DNA of 64,000 bases from Cynocephalus volans. Taxonomy: Eukaryota > Chordata > Mammalia > Dermoptera > Cynocephalidae. Under the pieces are notes generated by a model that was not told the origin of the DNA, searched no databases, and saw only the letters and a list, made by a program, of their open reading frames with translations. A program made the position numbers and the translations under genes. The DNA is taken from contig NC_084474.1 of NCBI RefSeq assembly GCF_027409185.1, forward strand, positions 11,897,382 to 11,961,381. Reading direction: 5' to 3'. Of the stretch, positions 24,767 to 35,265 are shown one piece after another; positions within the stretch are counted from its first letter, which is position 1; every line of letters begins with the position of its first letter.

Positions 24767-26789
24767 GGGTTTTTTTAACTTCAAAAATCTGTATTACCAA
24801 ACTCACCCAGGGTTAACTCTTTAACCCAGCTAACAGCAAAAACAACATCTCTAACAAGATCAAAGATGGACATGCAGACCCAATAAAGACTCTCTCTTCA
24901 GAAAAAGGATTGAAAAAATACACATATGTGCATAAGCATTTTTTTAAAAAAGTGAAATTCTCTAGTAATGCAGGAAAAATATTCCAAACTGATTTCAGTT
25001 TATGAAAAAGAGCATTTTCCAGTCTGTTTTGCCTTAGAAACCCCAACTCAGGATAACCCTAGGAGAAAATCATCCCCCACCCATAAAAAAAATTCCCTTT
25101 TCTCCTCTTCCTTGGTCAACTCCCACCACTTATTCCAAGAAACACCCAAAAAACAACAGGTTAAACAAGACACAGCTCGCTTCTCTCAGCCTGAATCTGT
25201 TAAGGCTCACACCAAGGACTCCCCCTTAGGAATGTTTACCTCTACGACAATCAGGAAATTGATCCTAGTTTCTGGGCCAGACTTCCAGCAACTTGCAGAA
25301 CATCTGCATGCTTCCTTCAAGGAGGAGCCTAAAGGCCCCTTGAAAGTTCAAGGGGGCAGTGCAGCTGGAATGCCTGTGGGCCACGCACAGGGGGGCCTTT
25401 CTTACAAAAACACCCAGCACCTTATAAGCTGAAGTCTATCTAACCTACTGGGTAAAAACAGGCACCAAACTGTGGGCTGTACCAAAAGGTACACACCTCC
25501 CGATTTACTCATAAAGGTAAGGGAGCTGAAGAGAGCCAAGTGAGTATCTGACCTTATCTGCATTTTAGGCCAAAGACATGTTGCAGGAAAAAGACATTTG
25601 GTCTTTGCTGTTTGTGCCATTCCTGCACAGCCTGGTTCACAGCTGCTTTCCGGAAGCTTTTTCCCTTATGCAGAATACTTATGAGTTAATAGGGAACTTT
25701 TCTATTCAACTTCAGAACTGACAATACTTCAATAGCGGCTTCTCAAAACCACCAGTGGAGACAGAGCACCCCTCAGTTCAGGATCACAGCTAGACTTCTG
25801 CAGCAGCTCATTGGTTTTTAAAAAAATGTCAATATCCAAAGAACCCTCTATACACCAACAACGGGGAGGTATGATCAGTCTTCAGGACACAGCGATGCTT
25901 CCTATCGATTGCACCGCCCTTTGTCTGATCATAAGAGCCCCAGAGCAAGAAGGCAAGGCCACTCGAGTTCTGATTTAGCCAGGACAAAATCACATCAGTA
26001 AACTGCTCCCAATCTCTCTCCTTATAAGAATTGGCTGATGGGCCTGAATAGTGAGGATAGCATTGAGTAGGAGAACACTTTGTTTGGCCCACAGATAAAT
26101 CTCTATGCCATGACGAACAAGACCATGGAGAGTTCTTTATAAGAGTTTTCCAAACTGGGTGCAGGTGGAATAGGTCTTTGAACACTAAAGCAGATCTCTG
26201 AACTTGATTGGGTTCATGATAGGGATCCTGTCCCAAGATAACAACTTTCAGACCTCTTACATCACACATTTGGATCCATGTGAAGACTATGTGGGAGTGG
26301 ATAAATAGTGTAATGTTTTCTTTTTTCTGCAACAAATCCCATTAGCTTTATAAAATACAGCTTCCCAAAGTCTCCACTGAGGTAATTCTTCCAACTCTCA
26401 CCAAAGCCCAAGGGCACATTGCAGACTGCAAGCCTGAGCAAAGCTGTGGCCTTGTTCCTCTGGATGCAGACCAGATGCTTGGGGGCTCAGCAGAGAGACA
26501 GGTGGTGTACTGGGTTCATCCTGCCTGACACTGGCCTTCTTGGCAAGTCTGGCCTGCAAGGGGTTTCCACAGAGGCAGGTCACAAGCTAAAATGGCCCTT
26601 TCCCAGGCACCAGCAGCTTCCAACTCAGACCTAGTGGCCCATAGCAGAAGATGACCATTTGTGGAGAAGGTCTGAGCAAAACCAGACCATGGGAGCCCAG
26701 AACTGAGCTTGGTCTGGAGATTTGGAGGCTGGTACTAAAGGGGGGCAGGGAGAGGGGCTGTGAGGCAGGCCCATCGCATTCTCCCTGTG
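24767..26789 (-). pseudogene. UNG: Processed retrocopy of uracil-DNA glycosylase mRNA (UNG1 form)
   Basis: This is an intronless, nearly full-length cDNA copy of UNG, the enzyme that removes uracil from DNA. It is flanked by TGTCTGTTT at 24758-24766 and 26790-26798, with a short T-run (24770-24776) as the remnant of the poly-A tail. The coding remnant runs from an ATG at 26658-26656 to a TGA at 25786-25784. The start reads MVIFCYGPLGL..., matching the mitochondrial UNG1 leader (exon 1B) and not the nuclear UNG2 start. A premature TAG follows soon after, at KGPF*. Later parts keep ILGQDPYH (water-activating loop), WEQFTD, FLLWGSY and VYRGFFGY, but the HPSPLS loop is HTSPLL. The middle is scrambled by indels, and the last codons before the stop are deleted. 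The 3'UTR (24777-25783) is about 1 kb. It cannot encode active enzyme. Confidence 0.95.
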
Positions 26790-26798
26790 TGTCTGTTT

Positions 26799-29607
26799 TT
26801 TGGCCAGTACCATGCTGTTTCAGTTACTATAGCTTTGTAGTATAATTTGAAGTCAGTATTATGTCTCTGGCTTTATTTATTTTGCTCAGGATTGCTTTTG
26901 CTATTCAGAGACTTTTGTTGCTCCATATGAATGTTAGAATTGCTTTTTTCTATTTCTGTGAAGAATGTCATTGGTATTTTGATGGGGATAGCATTGAATC
27001 TGTAGATTGCTTTGTGTAGTATGGATATTTTTACAATGCTAGTTCTTCCAGGATGCAGGATTGGATTCCAGGTGCAGAACTCCCTTGAAGATTTATTGTA
27101 GGGCTGGTTATATGGCAGTGAACTCCCTCAGTTTTTGTGTATCTGGGAAATACACTATTTCTCCTTCATTTCTGAAGGATAGTCTTGCTGGATATAGCAT
27201 TCCTGGTTGGCGGTTTTTGGTTGTTTTTTTTTTACTACTTGAAATAGATCATCCCATTTTCTTCTGGCATGTAGGATTTCTGACGAGAAGTCTGCTCTTA
27301 GTCTGATGGGGAGTCCCTTATAGGTAATTTCATGCTTTTCTCTTGCTGTTTTGGGGATTCTCTCTTTGTCTTTGACAGTTTGACTACAATGTGCCTTGGA
27401 GAGGACCTTTTAGGATTGAATCTGTTTGGGGATTGTTGAGTCTCCTGGAGGTCCATGTCTCTATCAGTACCTAGGAAGTTTTGTGCTATTATCCATTGAA
27501 TAGGTTTTCAGTGCCTTTTCCTTTTTCCTCCCCTTCTGGAACACCTATGATTCAGACGTTTGTGTGCTTAACATTTTCTGATAGCTCTCATAGATTTTCT
27601 TCTTTTTAAAAATTCTTTTATTCTTTTTTTTTTTTTTTGTCCACCTGGGTTATTTCAAAAAGACTATCTTCAAGATCAGAAATTCTTTCTTCCACTTGCT
27701 CTAGCTGCTGCTTAAGCTCTCAGTTGTAATTTTTATTTAACTGAATGAGTCTTTCAGTTCCAGGAGCTCTGCTACATTCTTTTTAAAGGTATCTACCTCT
27801 TTGAAAATTTCCCCTTTCCTATCCTGGGTTGTTTTTCTCATTTTGTTGTTTCATCTAACTGAGTATTCTTGTATTTCATTGAGTTTCCTTAAAATTGTTG
27901 CTCAGGGGCTGAGCCCATGGCGCACTCGGGAGAGTGCAGCGCTGGGAGCGCAGCGACGCTCCCGCTGCGGGTTCGGATCCTATATAGGAATGGCCGGTGC
28001 ACTCACTGGCTGAGTGCCGGTCACGAAAAAGCCAAAAAAAAAAAAAAAAAAAATTGTTGCTCAGAATTGCTTTTCAGTCATTTCATAGGTTTCCTGCTAT
28101 TTGGAGTCAGGAACTTGAGAATTATTGCATTCCTTTGGTGATGTCATATTTTTTTGTTTTGGTTTGGTTTGGTTTTTTTGTATTTCTAGTATACTTATGT
28201 TGATGTCTAGTCATCTGGTAAAGCAGTTGCTTCTTCTATTACTCTTGAGTGGCTTTTGAGGAGAGAAACTCCCTCCTGTAGATGTGTTTTATATTGACTG
28301 CTGGTTGGGATGTTTTAGTTTCGGTCTGGGGTAGAATCAGTAGCATAGTATCCATGTGTTTACTTTGGCCATAGTCAATGTCAGAGTTGTTTGTTAATGT
28401 CTTCATGGCCTATGCTCTGGGGCACTCAGTGATTCCTTGCAAATGTGAGTGACACTGTGTCAGGTCATTGAGGACATGGGCAAGCTCTTGAGTTCTTGGG
28501 AGAAGTGCCTGGGTTCCCTGTTACTCCTTGGCTGAGGTGGGTGACCCTGGGTAGATCTGTCCCATGATCCTGACAGGTGCACTGGGGTATACTGAGGCTC
28601 CTCAGCTTGAATGGGTGACCCCGGATGGGATTTCTCTTTCCTCTTTCCTACAGGTAGAGGCTTCTCATGGGTCCTTGCTTCTCCCTTTTTTCTCTTTCCT
28701 CCTGCCTAGTAAAAAACAGGAATACCTGCATATGGTTGAGGTGAAGCTGGTGTCCCCAGGCAGGCTTGTTGGCACCATGGCATGTGTCCTGTGACCCTGA
28801 TGGGTACAATGGGGTATACTGGAGCTCCTCAATTTGAATGGGTGGGCCCAGTGGGATTTCTCTTCCCTTTTTCCTGCAGGCAGAGGCTCCTCCTGGGTCC
28901 TTACTTCCCTCAGCTGGGGGACAGATTGATGGTGGCTAGGTGTTTTCTTCCTTACTCTGCTTGGATATCTTGGGTGTTCTATACTCAGCAGCAACTGCAT
29001 GTGTGTCCCTTCCCAGATCAAATCAATTGCATGGGCTTTTCAAGTAGTTCCTACCCCAGGTGAGAGACCCCAGGGGCAGCATAGTTTCTCCTGTGGGTTG
29101 GGCCACTGGGTTGAGGGGCTGCCCTTTTCTCTGTCCTCATGTCTGGCAAAACACAGGAACACCTGGATCTAGGTGAGGTGGAGCTGGTGGCACTTGGGCT
29201 GTGGCAGGTGGGGTGATGAACTCTTGTGCAGAGAGGTGGGGGATAGCTCTGGGACTAGATAATTGTACTAGAGACCATGGCAGTGATAGCAGTGGGCTGG
29301 AACATGAGCAAGAGGAGGATTACCACTGGGAGGTGCTCATGGCCAAGCAAATCATTTTTTCCACAATGGAAAATTCCTCCTGCACCAATCCTGGTGTCAG
29401 AAACATGGCAACTTTTGTGTGCCTCCCTCTCGTCTCTGTGCCACCCTCCTGGGTCTTCATGCTCCACAGGGACCTCACCAGACTCCTGTTGCACTCCCAT
29501 GCTCTCCCACTGATGCCCTCTTCAGTACTTAGCTGTCCATTCCCTGTTCTGGTCTTCTTCTGTGGGAGGAATGTGCCCTGGGCACCTCTAGTCCACCATT
29601 TTGCCAC
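26799..29607 (-). mobile_element. LINE-1 antisense, 5' part with large ORF2 deletion
   Basis: This continues the element at 23329-24757. On the minus strand, from 29607 leftwards, it has a 5'UTR starting near the AAAATGGTGGACTAGAGG-like end, ORF1 (about 27050-28250) and then only a short mid-ORF2 piece (26799 to about 27050). ORF1-end sequence joins ORF2 at GGATGC/TTCTTCCAG near 27050. The endonuclease and most of the RT are absent. A t-SINE interrupts ORF1 at 27906-28049. Inside the 5'UTR, about 28566-28690 and 28795-28910 are related repeats. Confidence 0.85.
27906..28049 (+). mobile_element. t-SINE
   Basis: The copy begins GGGCTGAGCCCATGGCGCAC. It has an A-box-like TGGCGCACTCGG and a B-box GGTTCGGATCC, then a short second unit that folds as a hairpin (GCACTCA CTGGC TGAGTGC), GAAAAAGCC and an A-tail. 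The TSD AAAATTGTTGCTCAG flanks it at 27891-27905 and 28050-28064. Pol III would read it from the internal promoter. It is inserted in LINE-1 ORF1. The frames at 27801-28013 and 27917-28141 cross it and are not genes. Confidence 0.97.
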
Positions 29608-30330
29608 TGATTTTTTAATTCGAAAAATATTACTCATACTGCTGTATTTGCACACTATTGTGGGGGTGGGGGAACAAGAGTGAATGCAGGGAGGCAAATT
29701 AAGAAGAGAATTTAGAGGCCCAGGAAAAGATGAGAGTGGTGTGGATGGTGGGGGAGTGATGGAAAGAGAGAAGTGGGGGAATTTGAATATTATTTAGAAG
29801 TTAAGGGCCGACCCCGTGGCTCACTCGGGAGAGTGTGGCGCTGGGAGCGCAGCAGCGCTTCCGCCGCGGGTTCGGATCCTATATAGGGATGTCCGGTGCG
29901 CTCACTGGCTGAGCGTGGTGCGGGCAACACCAAGCCAAGGGTTGCGATCCCCTTACCGGTAACAAAAAAAGGACAAAAAAATAAAAATAAAAAAGAAGTT
30001 AACAAAAAATGCTGTTGAATCTGGGGAACGAGGGAAAGAAATAGATCAAAGGTAATTATGAGGTTTTTGTTTTGAGTAACTGGGAAGATGTGGGTGTCAT
30101 TACCAAGATGGGATCTTATAAAGCTTCAGAACTGAAATGTCACTAATGCTACTTTGAACATGTCAACTTATAAATTAGTCTTAAATATCCAAATAAAAGT
30201 ATTTTCTTCTTTTGGAAATAGAATTCTATTAATCAGTGAAGGGAGACAGAGCTAGAGAGATAAATTTAGGAGGCACTAACATTTCAATGGTAATGTAAAG
30301 CTATAGGTAAGATCACCAAAGAGTGTAGTG
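29608..30330 (+). repeat. L2 LINE, sense, right half
   Basis: L2 resumes after the LINE-1 insertion with CTGATTTTTTAATTCG. It then shows GAACAAGAGTGAATGCAGGG, AGGAAAAGATGAGAGTGGTG and AGTAACTGGGAAGATGTGGG, and near 30250-30320 a GAGCTAGAGAGATAAATTTAG and GGTAAGATCACCAAAGAG pair, all in L2 order. A t-SINE sits inside at 29805-29993. The end is approximate. Confidence 0.8.
29805..29993 (+). mobile_element. t-SINE, full dimer
   Basis: This copy has two tRNA-Ile-like units. The first has TGGCTCACTCGG and GGTTCGGATCC. The second runs from GGTGCGCTCACTGGCTGAGC through GGTTGCGATCCCC to CCGGTAAC, so it retains its own A- and B-box equivalents. The tail is A-rich with GGAC interruptions. The TSD AGAAGTTAA lies at 29796-29804 and 29994-30002. 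It is inserted in L2. The complete second unit sets it apart from the other copies here. Confidence 0.97.
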
Positions 30331-30535
30331 CTTGTGTCACCCTTGAAGGAGCACAATTGGCTTTTATGAAAAATTCAACATCAACACCTCTTCTTTGAGG
30401 GATGCATGGACACTTTTTGGAACAGATATTCCCATATCTGAGGTCACTTCTACGGGTACATTGGGGAGCATGAATTGAATAGACATTGGTTATTTGCCAC
30501 ATGGAAAACTACACTGGCAACTGGCTGCTTAGATT
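30331..30535. other. Unassigned sequence
   Basis: Short stretch between L2 and old LINE-1 with nothing recognised. Confidence 0.35.
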
Positions 30536-30883
30536 CTTCTTTCTGTCATTTTCAGGCCTTCCTGTCTTCCTCAGGACGTGCATTAGATTTGGAAATTTTT
30601 CAGCCATTATTTTTCAAATTTGCTTCTGCCCCATTTTTCCTTCCCTTTCTTCTGGACTACACATCTGTCACTCCAACTACATGTATGTTATACCTTGTGA
30701 ACATAGCCCACATCTCTTGCATGCTCTGACCTGGTTTTTTTTTTTTTTTTTTTCCCATTCTGTTTTCTCTTTTTACTTCCTTTTGGATGTAGTCAATGTA
30801 CCTGTGTTCCTGTCTACTAACACGATCTTCTGCTGTGTCTATTCTGCTGTTAAATCCATTCAGTGAGTTCTTATTTCAGACAC
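30536..30883 (-). repeat. Old LINE-1 5' region, antisense
   Basis: Reversed 5' sequence of an old L1M-type element, with GAAATTTTTCAGCCATTATT, CTGGACTACACATCTGTCAC, and later TATTCTGCTGTTAAATCC and CAGTGAGTTCTTATTTCAGA. It continues after the LTR at 31290. The frames at 30475-30729 and 30486-30866 are not genes. A T-run lies at about 30736-30753. Confidence 0.7.
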
Positions 30884-31289
30884 TGATGGAGTTTGGATGT
30901 GTTGTCCCCTCCAAAACCATGTGGAAATTTGATCTCCAATGTGGCAGTGTTGGAAACTGATTGGGTCATGGGGCAGATCCCTCATGAATGGATTAACGCT
31001 CTCCCTGGGGAGGGGAGATTAATGAGTGAGTTCTCGCTCTATTAGTTCCTGCCAGAGCTCGTTGCTTAAAAAGACCCTGGCACCTTCTCTCTCTCTCTCT
31101 TCCTTCCTCTCGCCATGTGATCTGCTTGTACCTGCCGGCTGCCTGCTGTTTTCCACCATGAGTAGAAGCAGCCTGAGGCCCGTGTCAGATGAAGCTGTCC
31201 CAGAATCGTAAGCCAAATAAACCTCTGTTCCTTATAGATTACCCAGTCGCAGGTATTTCTGTCATAGCCACACAAAACGGACTAGTACA
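30884..31289 (+). mobile_element. MaLR-type solo LTR (MST-like), sense
   Basis: It begins TGATGGAGTTTGGATGTGTT and ends GGACTAGTACA. Inside are GATTGGGTCATGGGGCAG, a CT-rich tract, and GCCAAATAAACCTCTGTTCC with its AATAAA signal followed by TTACCCAGTCGCAGGTATTT. The 5-bp TSDs GACAC and GATAC differ by one base. It is a solo LTR inside old LINE-1. Confidence 0.9.
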
Positions 31290-32110
31290 GATACTAATTC
31301 TTTGGTTCTAGAATGCTCATTGAAATCTATGTACAGATTCTAATTCTTTGTTGAAATGCTTCTTTTGTCTATCCATTTTTGTCCAGCTTTATCTCTATTT
31401 TCTTTGAGATATTAATAATAGTTATATTAGAACCTTGTCTATTATGTCCAAAATCTGCATCATCTTGGTATCCTTCTCCTGACGGATTCATCTTTCGACT
31501 ATTGGTCACAGTTTCCTGCTTATTTACATCTCTAGTAACTGAATGCTGGACATTGTGGATGGTACATTGTGAAAGCTCTGTTTTACGCTCCTCTAAAGAG
31601 TGTTAAACTTTGTTCTGACAGGCAGGTAAATTCTCGGCAGATCACCTATATCCTGCCAGCCTCAGGCAGGCTGACTGTGGTTTTCTGTCTATTCCTTCAA
31701 CATAGCCATTACTCCTAGTGTGTGATTGTTTCTCCTAAGGCGAGGTCTCTCTAGGGTGTCAACTGAACGCCAGGGATGAATACCTCCCGCAAAGGTCTCT
31801 CCACTCTAAGCTGGAACTTTGATGTCTCCCCAGAAATGTATATGCCCAGAATCTCCACCTTGCTCTCAGCCTCCGGCCGCTGCTTTCTTCTGTACACTCA
31901 CACAGCTGAGTCACCCAGGACCTGAGGGCAATCTCCACTCATATGCTCAGTCTCCCTCTTTGTCCCTCTGCTTCCCAAATCCCAGTCACGTTAGTACCTT
32001 GACCTCATCTCTGTCTTTTCTACCCAACAGGACCACTGCTTCCTTATGGGAGCATTTTTCCTAAAAAAATGGTCTGGAAATGTGTTCCCAGGATGCAAGC
32101 CCCTGTGTCC
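31290..32110 (-). repeat. Old LINE-1 5' region, antisense (continuation)
   Basis: The same old element continues: TTTGTTGAAATGCTTCTTTT, ATGTCCAAAATCTGCATCAT and GCTGGACATTGTGGATGGTA are typical antisense L1M 5' sequence. The part from about 31640 is GC-richer and would be 5'UTR. The frame at 31819-32064 has no known domain. Confidence 0.6.
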
Positions 32111-33060
32111 CCCTGTGTTTCCAGCATTGCAAGCCTGCATTGGTTGCTTTCCAATGCCTTCAAACTGTTATGTTTTTAATATTTTTTCCATATTTTATAG
32201 TTTTTTAATGATAGGATGGTTAGTTTGATTCCATCTACTTTCTTATGACTAGCAATCTGGTTATACTTTCATAATTTACTTCAACCTAATTCTATTTTGA
32301 TCTCAGAATGTGGTCTCTATGATACAAAATCTTTGAAATTTCCTGAAGCTTTTTTTATGGTTTAGTATATAGTCAAATTTTATAAATACTCATGAGTGCT
32401 AGAAAATAATGTGTATTCTTAAAAGGTGAATATCGAATTCTACGTATGTTTAAATATTATATCATTACTAATTTTTGTGGTGGTTGTGTTTGATGTATCA
32501 GTTACTGAGAGGGGCATGTTAAATTTGTCTGTTTCTCCTTGGTTCTGTTCATCTTTTTCTTTATGTCTTTTGAGGTAATATTGAAAATTCATACAATTTT
32601 AGAGTTGTTTTAGTTTCCTGTGTATTTGATACTTTAGTTATTAATATTTAGTAGCTCCTTTTTATCTCCAATAACACTTTCTCACTGAAAACCTAGTTTG
32701 TCTTTTATTAATATAGCAATGCCAGCTTTCTTTTTTTATCCTTTTATTTTAAACATTTTTGTGAAGTTATATTTTAGGTATATGCCTTGTAAGTACATAT
32801 TAAGAGTTAGATTTTGTTTTCATATCCAGTGCAATAGTCTGTGTCTTATTGAGGCTAGTCCATTTATATTTTTGTGATTTTCCATATATTTGAATTTATC
32901 TATCATTTTATTTTTCTTTCCATATTTTCAGCTTTTCCTATACTCTTCCTATACCCTTTTCTTCCTTCTTCCTTCTTTTAGATTGACTGGGATTTAAAAA
33001 TTTTATTCCCTAACCTCTACTCTTTCAGAAGTTCTACATAGTTTTACTATTTACTCAGTG
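32111..33060 (-). repeat. Second old LINE-1, antisense (ORF2 region)
   Basis: Reversed ORF2 sequence of an L1M-type element: TTGATCTCAGAATGTGGTCT, GAATTTATCTATCATTT and related T-rich blocks. Reading further right moves towards the 5' end of the element. No open frame remains. Confidence 0.6.
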
Positions 33061-33660
33061 GTTATCTTTAGAATGTTAACATGCTAAATAAATCCAGGTG
33101 CTGGTAGGAAATTAATAGCTTACATAAGTGCGTTTTAATAAAGAAATTTTTCAAAAGGTATAGCAAGGGTTTAGCATGGGTTTGTGAGAAATAGTAGGCA
33201 CTCATCATCACACTTAGGATTGAAAGGGCAAAGGGGAAGAGTGGTTTCCAAACACACAAACAGTAGCTGCAGCTGCAGCTGTAGCTGCAAGAGCTTTGAA
33301 AGAAGCTTCAGACAGAAGCTGTCTTTGGAAAAGCAATGCAGCCCACCAGTGGTGGCCCAGCTGGGAGGGAGCCTGGGGAATAAATATGTCCACCCCACTC
33401 TCCTTTCACCTCTAGTGCCTCCCAGGAGCAAACCAAGAAACCCAAAGGGCAAGGAGGCTATGACGCAGGCCACAGGGTCATCTTCCCTGGTGAGGGCAGG
33501 AGGGTAAGTGTGTCCAACACACAAGCACAGTGTTTGAATTCCGAAGTAAACCACTGCTCTCCTCTCTGCTAAATAAGACAGGGACCCCGGGGCACATGTA
33601 ATCCAGCCACTCCATTGTAACTTATGTAACATTATTGTGAGCGTTTTAGTTGTATTTTAA
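33061..33660. other. Unassigned block, possibly inserted in old LINE-1
   Basis: This block separates two parts of an antisense LINE-1 and has a different composition. It holds a short AGCTGC-type repeat at 33267-33289. Its 153-codon minus frame (33171-33632) and 107-codon plus frame (33184-33507) overlap each other on opposite strands and have no known motif. It may be an unrecognised old repeat. Confidence 0.35.
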
Positions 33661-35265
33661 CCCCTTAAAATGAGCACTGTTACTTTCGTTTTTTCACTCA
33701 TTTATTGGTTTAAAGGGTATCATTTTGCACCCCAGGCTTTCTACTGTGGATCATAATCTTTCTTTTCAAGTTCCTTCAAAAGTTCTTGTCTGAAGCAGTG
33801 AATGCCCTCGGATTCGTTTGTTTGAAAATGCCTTTATTTTGTAACGAAAGTTAGGCTGACCAGAGTGTCAGCTATTTTCCCTGAGCCCTACGGAGATGTG
33901 ATTACACTTGTTTCTGGGTTCTTTTAATAAGAAGTCAGCTTTGGTCTAATTATCATTCCTTTGTGGGCAGTATGTCTTTTCTCTTTATGTGCTTTTAAGA
34001 TCTTTGTCTTTGCTCTTTTAGCTGTTGAAATACAATTATGTAGATATTTAGAATAAAATTATCCTTATTAGGATATTCCGTGTTCCTATGAGTTTGCATA
34101 TCTTACATCAAGTTTTTAAACTTCACATCCATACTTTCCTTAAATATTCCCTCTCCTCCACTTCCTCTGTTCTTTCCTTCTGCAGTATCGATGGGACCAC
34201 TTTTCCTATTTTCTGTCTCTTAACTTCTATGACATATTTCCCATTTCCTCATCTCTTAGTGCTATAATTATTTCAAATTATCTTTCTAGTTTACTAATTC
34301 CCTCTAAGCTGTATCTAATTTTCCATCTGGACTATCTACAACTTTTTAAATTTCTTTTTTTTTAAATTATTTCTAACGCTTTTATTCTATCACTTTTCAA
34401 ATCTGCCTCTTCGTATTTGATATCTTGCTTCTTGCTAATATTTTTATTTCCTCCTTCATTTCGTTAAAGATCTTAAGAACTACTTTATCTTAATTGTCTC
34501 CATCTTATAATTCTAATGTCTGTGTTCCTGAATCTCACGCTGCCGTTGTTGTTTTCCCTGTAGATGTTTTGCAATTTCGAGTGTGAGGGCTTGCCCAGCA
34601 GAATTTAATTGAGGGTAATCCTAAAGGAGGCTGAATAGAGAGTATTTTTCACTCTATTTTTTTTTCTTCTAAGGTATACAGAACACTATCATTCTGGGGG
34701 TATTTTAATTTAATCCCTGGTGTATAATTTTCGGGACTATAAAGGTAACAATTTAAATTCCAATCATATATAAAGGCATTTTCAGCGTTACAAAGTCTCC
34801 AGAGGGAGGGGAAATGTATTTTTCAATCCAGAGCTACCGGCAAGTTACTTCCTCAGCTTCTTTTTCCAGATGGTAGGTTTCTTCTGGCCCAAAGCACTGA
34901 CATGTCCCTCTGCCCTGTCCCTCTGCCCTGTGCACGGCTGCTTCCCGGAGGTGGCCATCCTGTTGCAGCTCACAGGCAAGCTGGGCTGCCAGGCTGGGCA
35001 GGGTCTGAATGAACCAACAGTGCTGGCCTTGGTGCCCCCCGTGCACGCTCACCCTGCACCCGGGCTGCCTCTCCCGGAGGCGGCTGTGCTCGCTGGGCTA
35101 CTGTTCACATCCTCAGCTGCCGGCTTCCACTTCCACCCACTTCCACCCACATCAGTCTTTCAGAGATTACTTACAATTTTTGGAGACACCTGTTTTTGCA
35201 TTGTTTCTATTATTTGGTTTAGAGAATGAAGACCAGCTGATGCTCAGTTCACCATCTTGCAATTA
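33661..35265 (-). repeat. Old LINE-1, antisense (ORF1 and 5'UTR)
   Basis: T-rich reversed ORF1-like sequence (33680-34560) passes into a GC-rich 5'UTR-like part that ends with GTTCACCATCTTGCAA, the reverse complement of a typical LINE-1 start. The 119-codon plus frame at 34870-35229 lies in the 5'UTR part and is not supported as a gene. Confidence 0.6.

Noticed and set aside
24968..25432. 154-codon plus-strand open frame
   Set aside because: It lies antisense to the 3'UTR part of the UNG retrocopy and shows no domain; chance opening.
27906..28049. Possible functional tRNA-Ile gene
   Set aside because: The tRNA-like folding is degenerate, it has an A-tail and a TSD, and five relatives occur in the window; it is a SINE.
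29201..29683. 160-codon plus-strand frame
   Set aside because: Lies across the 5'UTR of the antisense LINE-1 and the start of L2; not conserved with any protein I know.
33171..33632. 153-codon minus-strand frame with Cys and Leu-rich protein
   Set aside because: Overlaps an equally open plus-strand frame, has no known domain, and the Leu/Gln run comes from an AGCTGC-type repeat.
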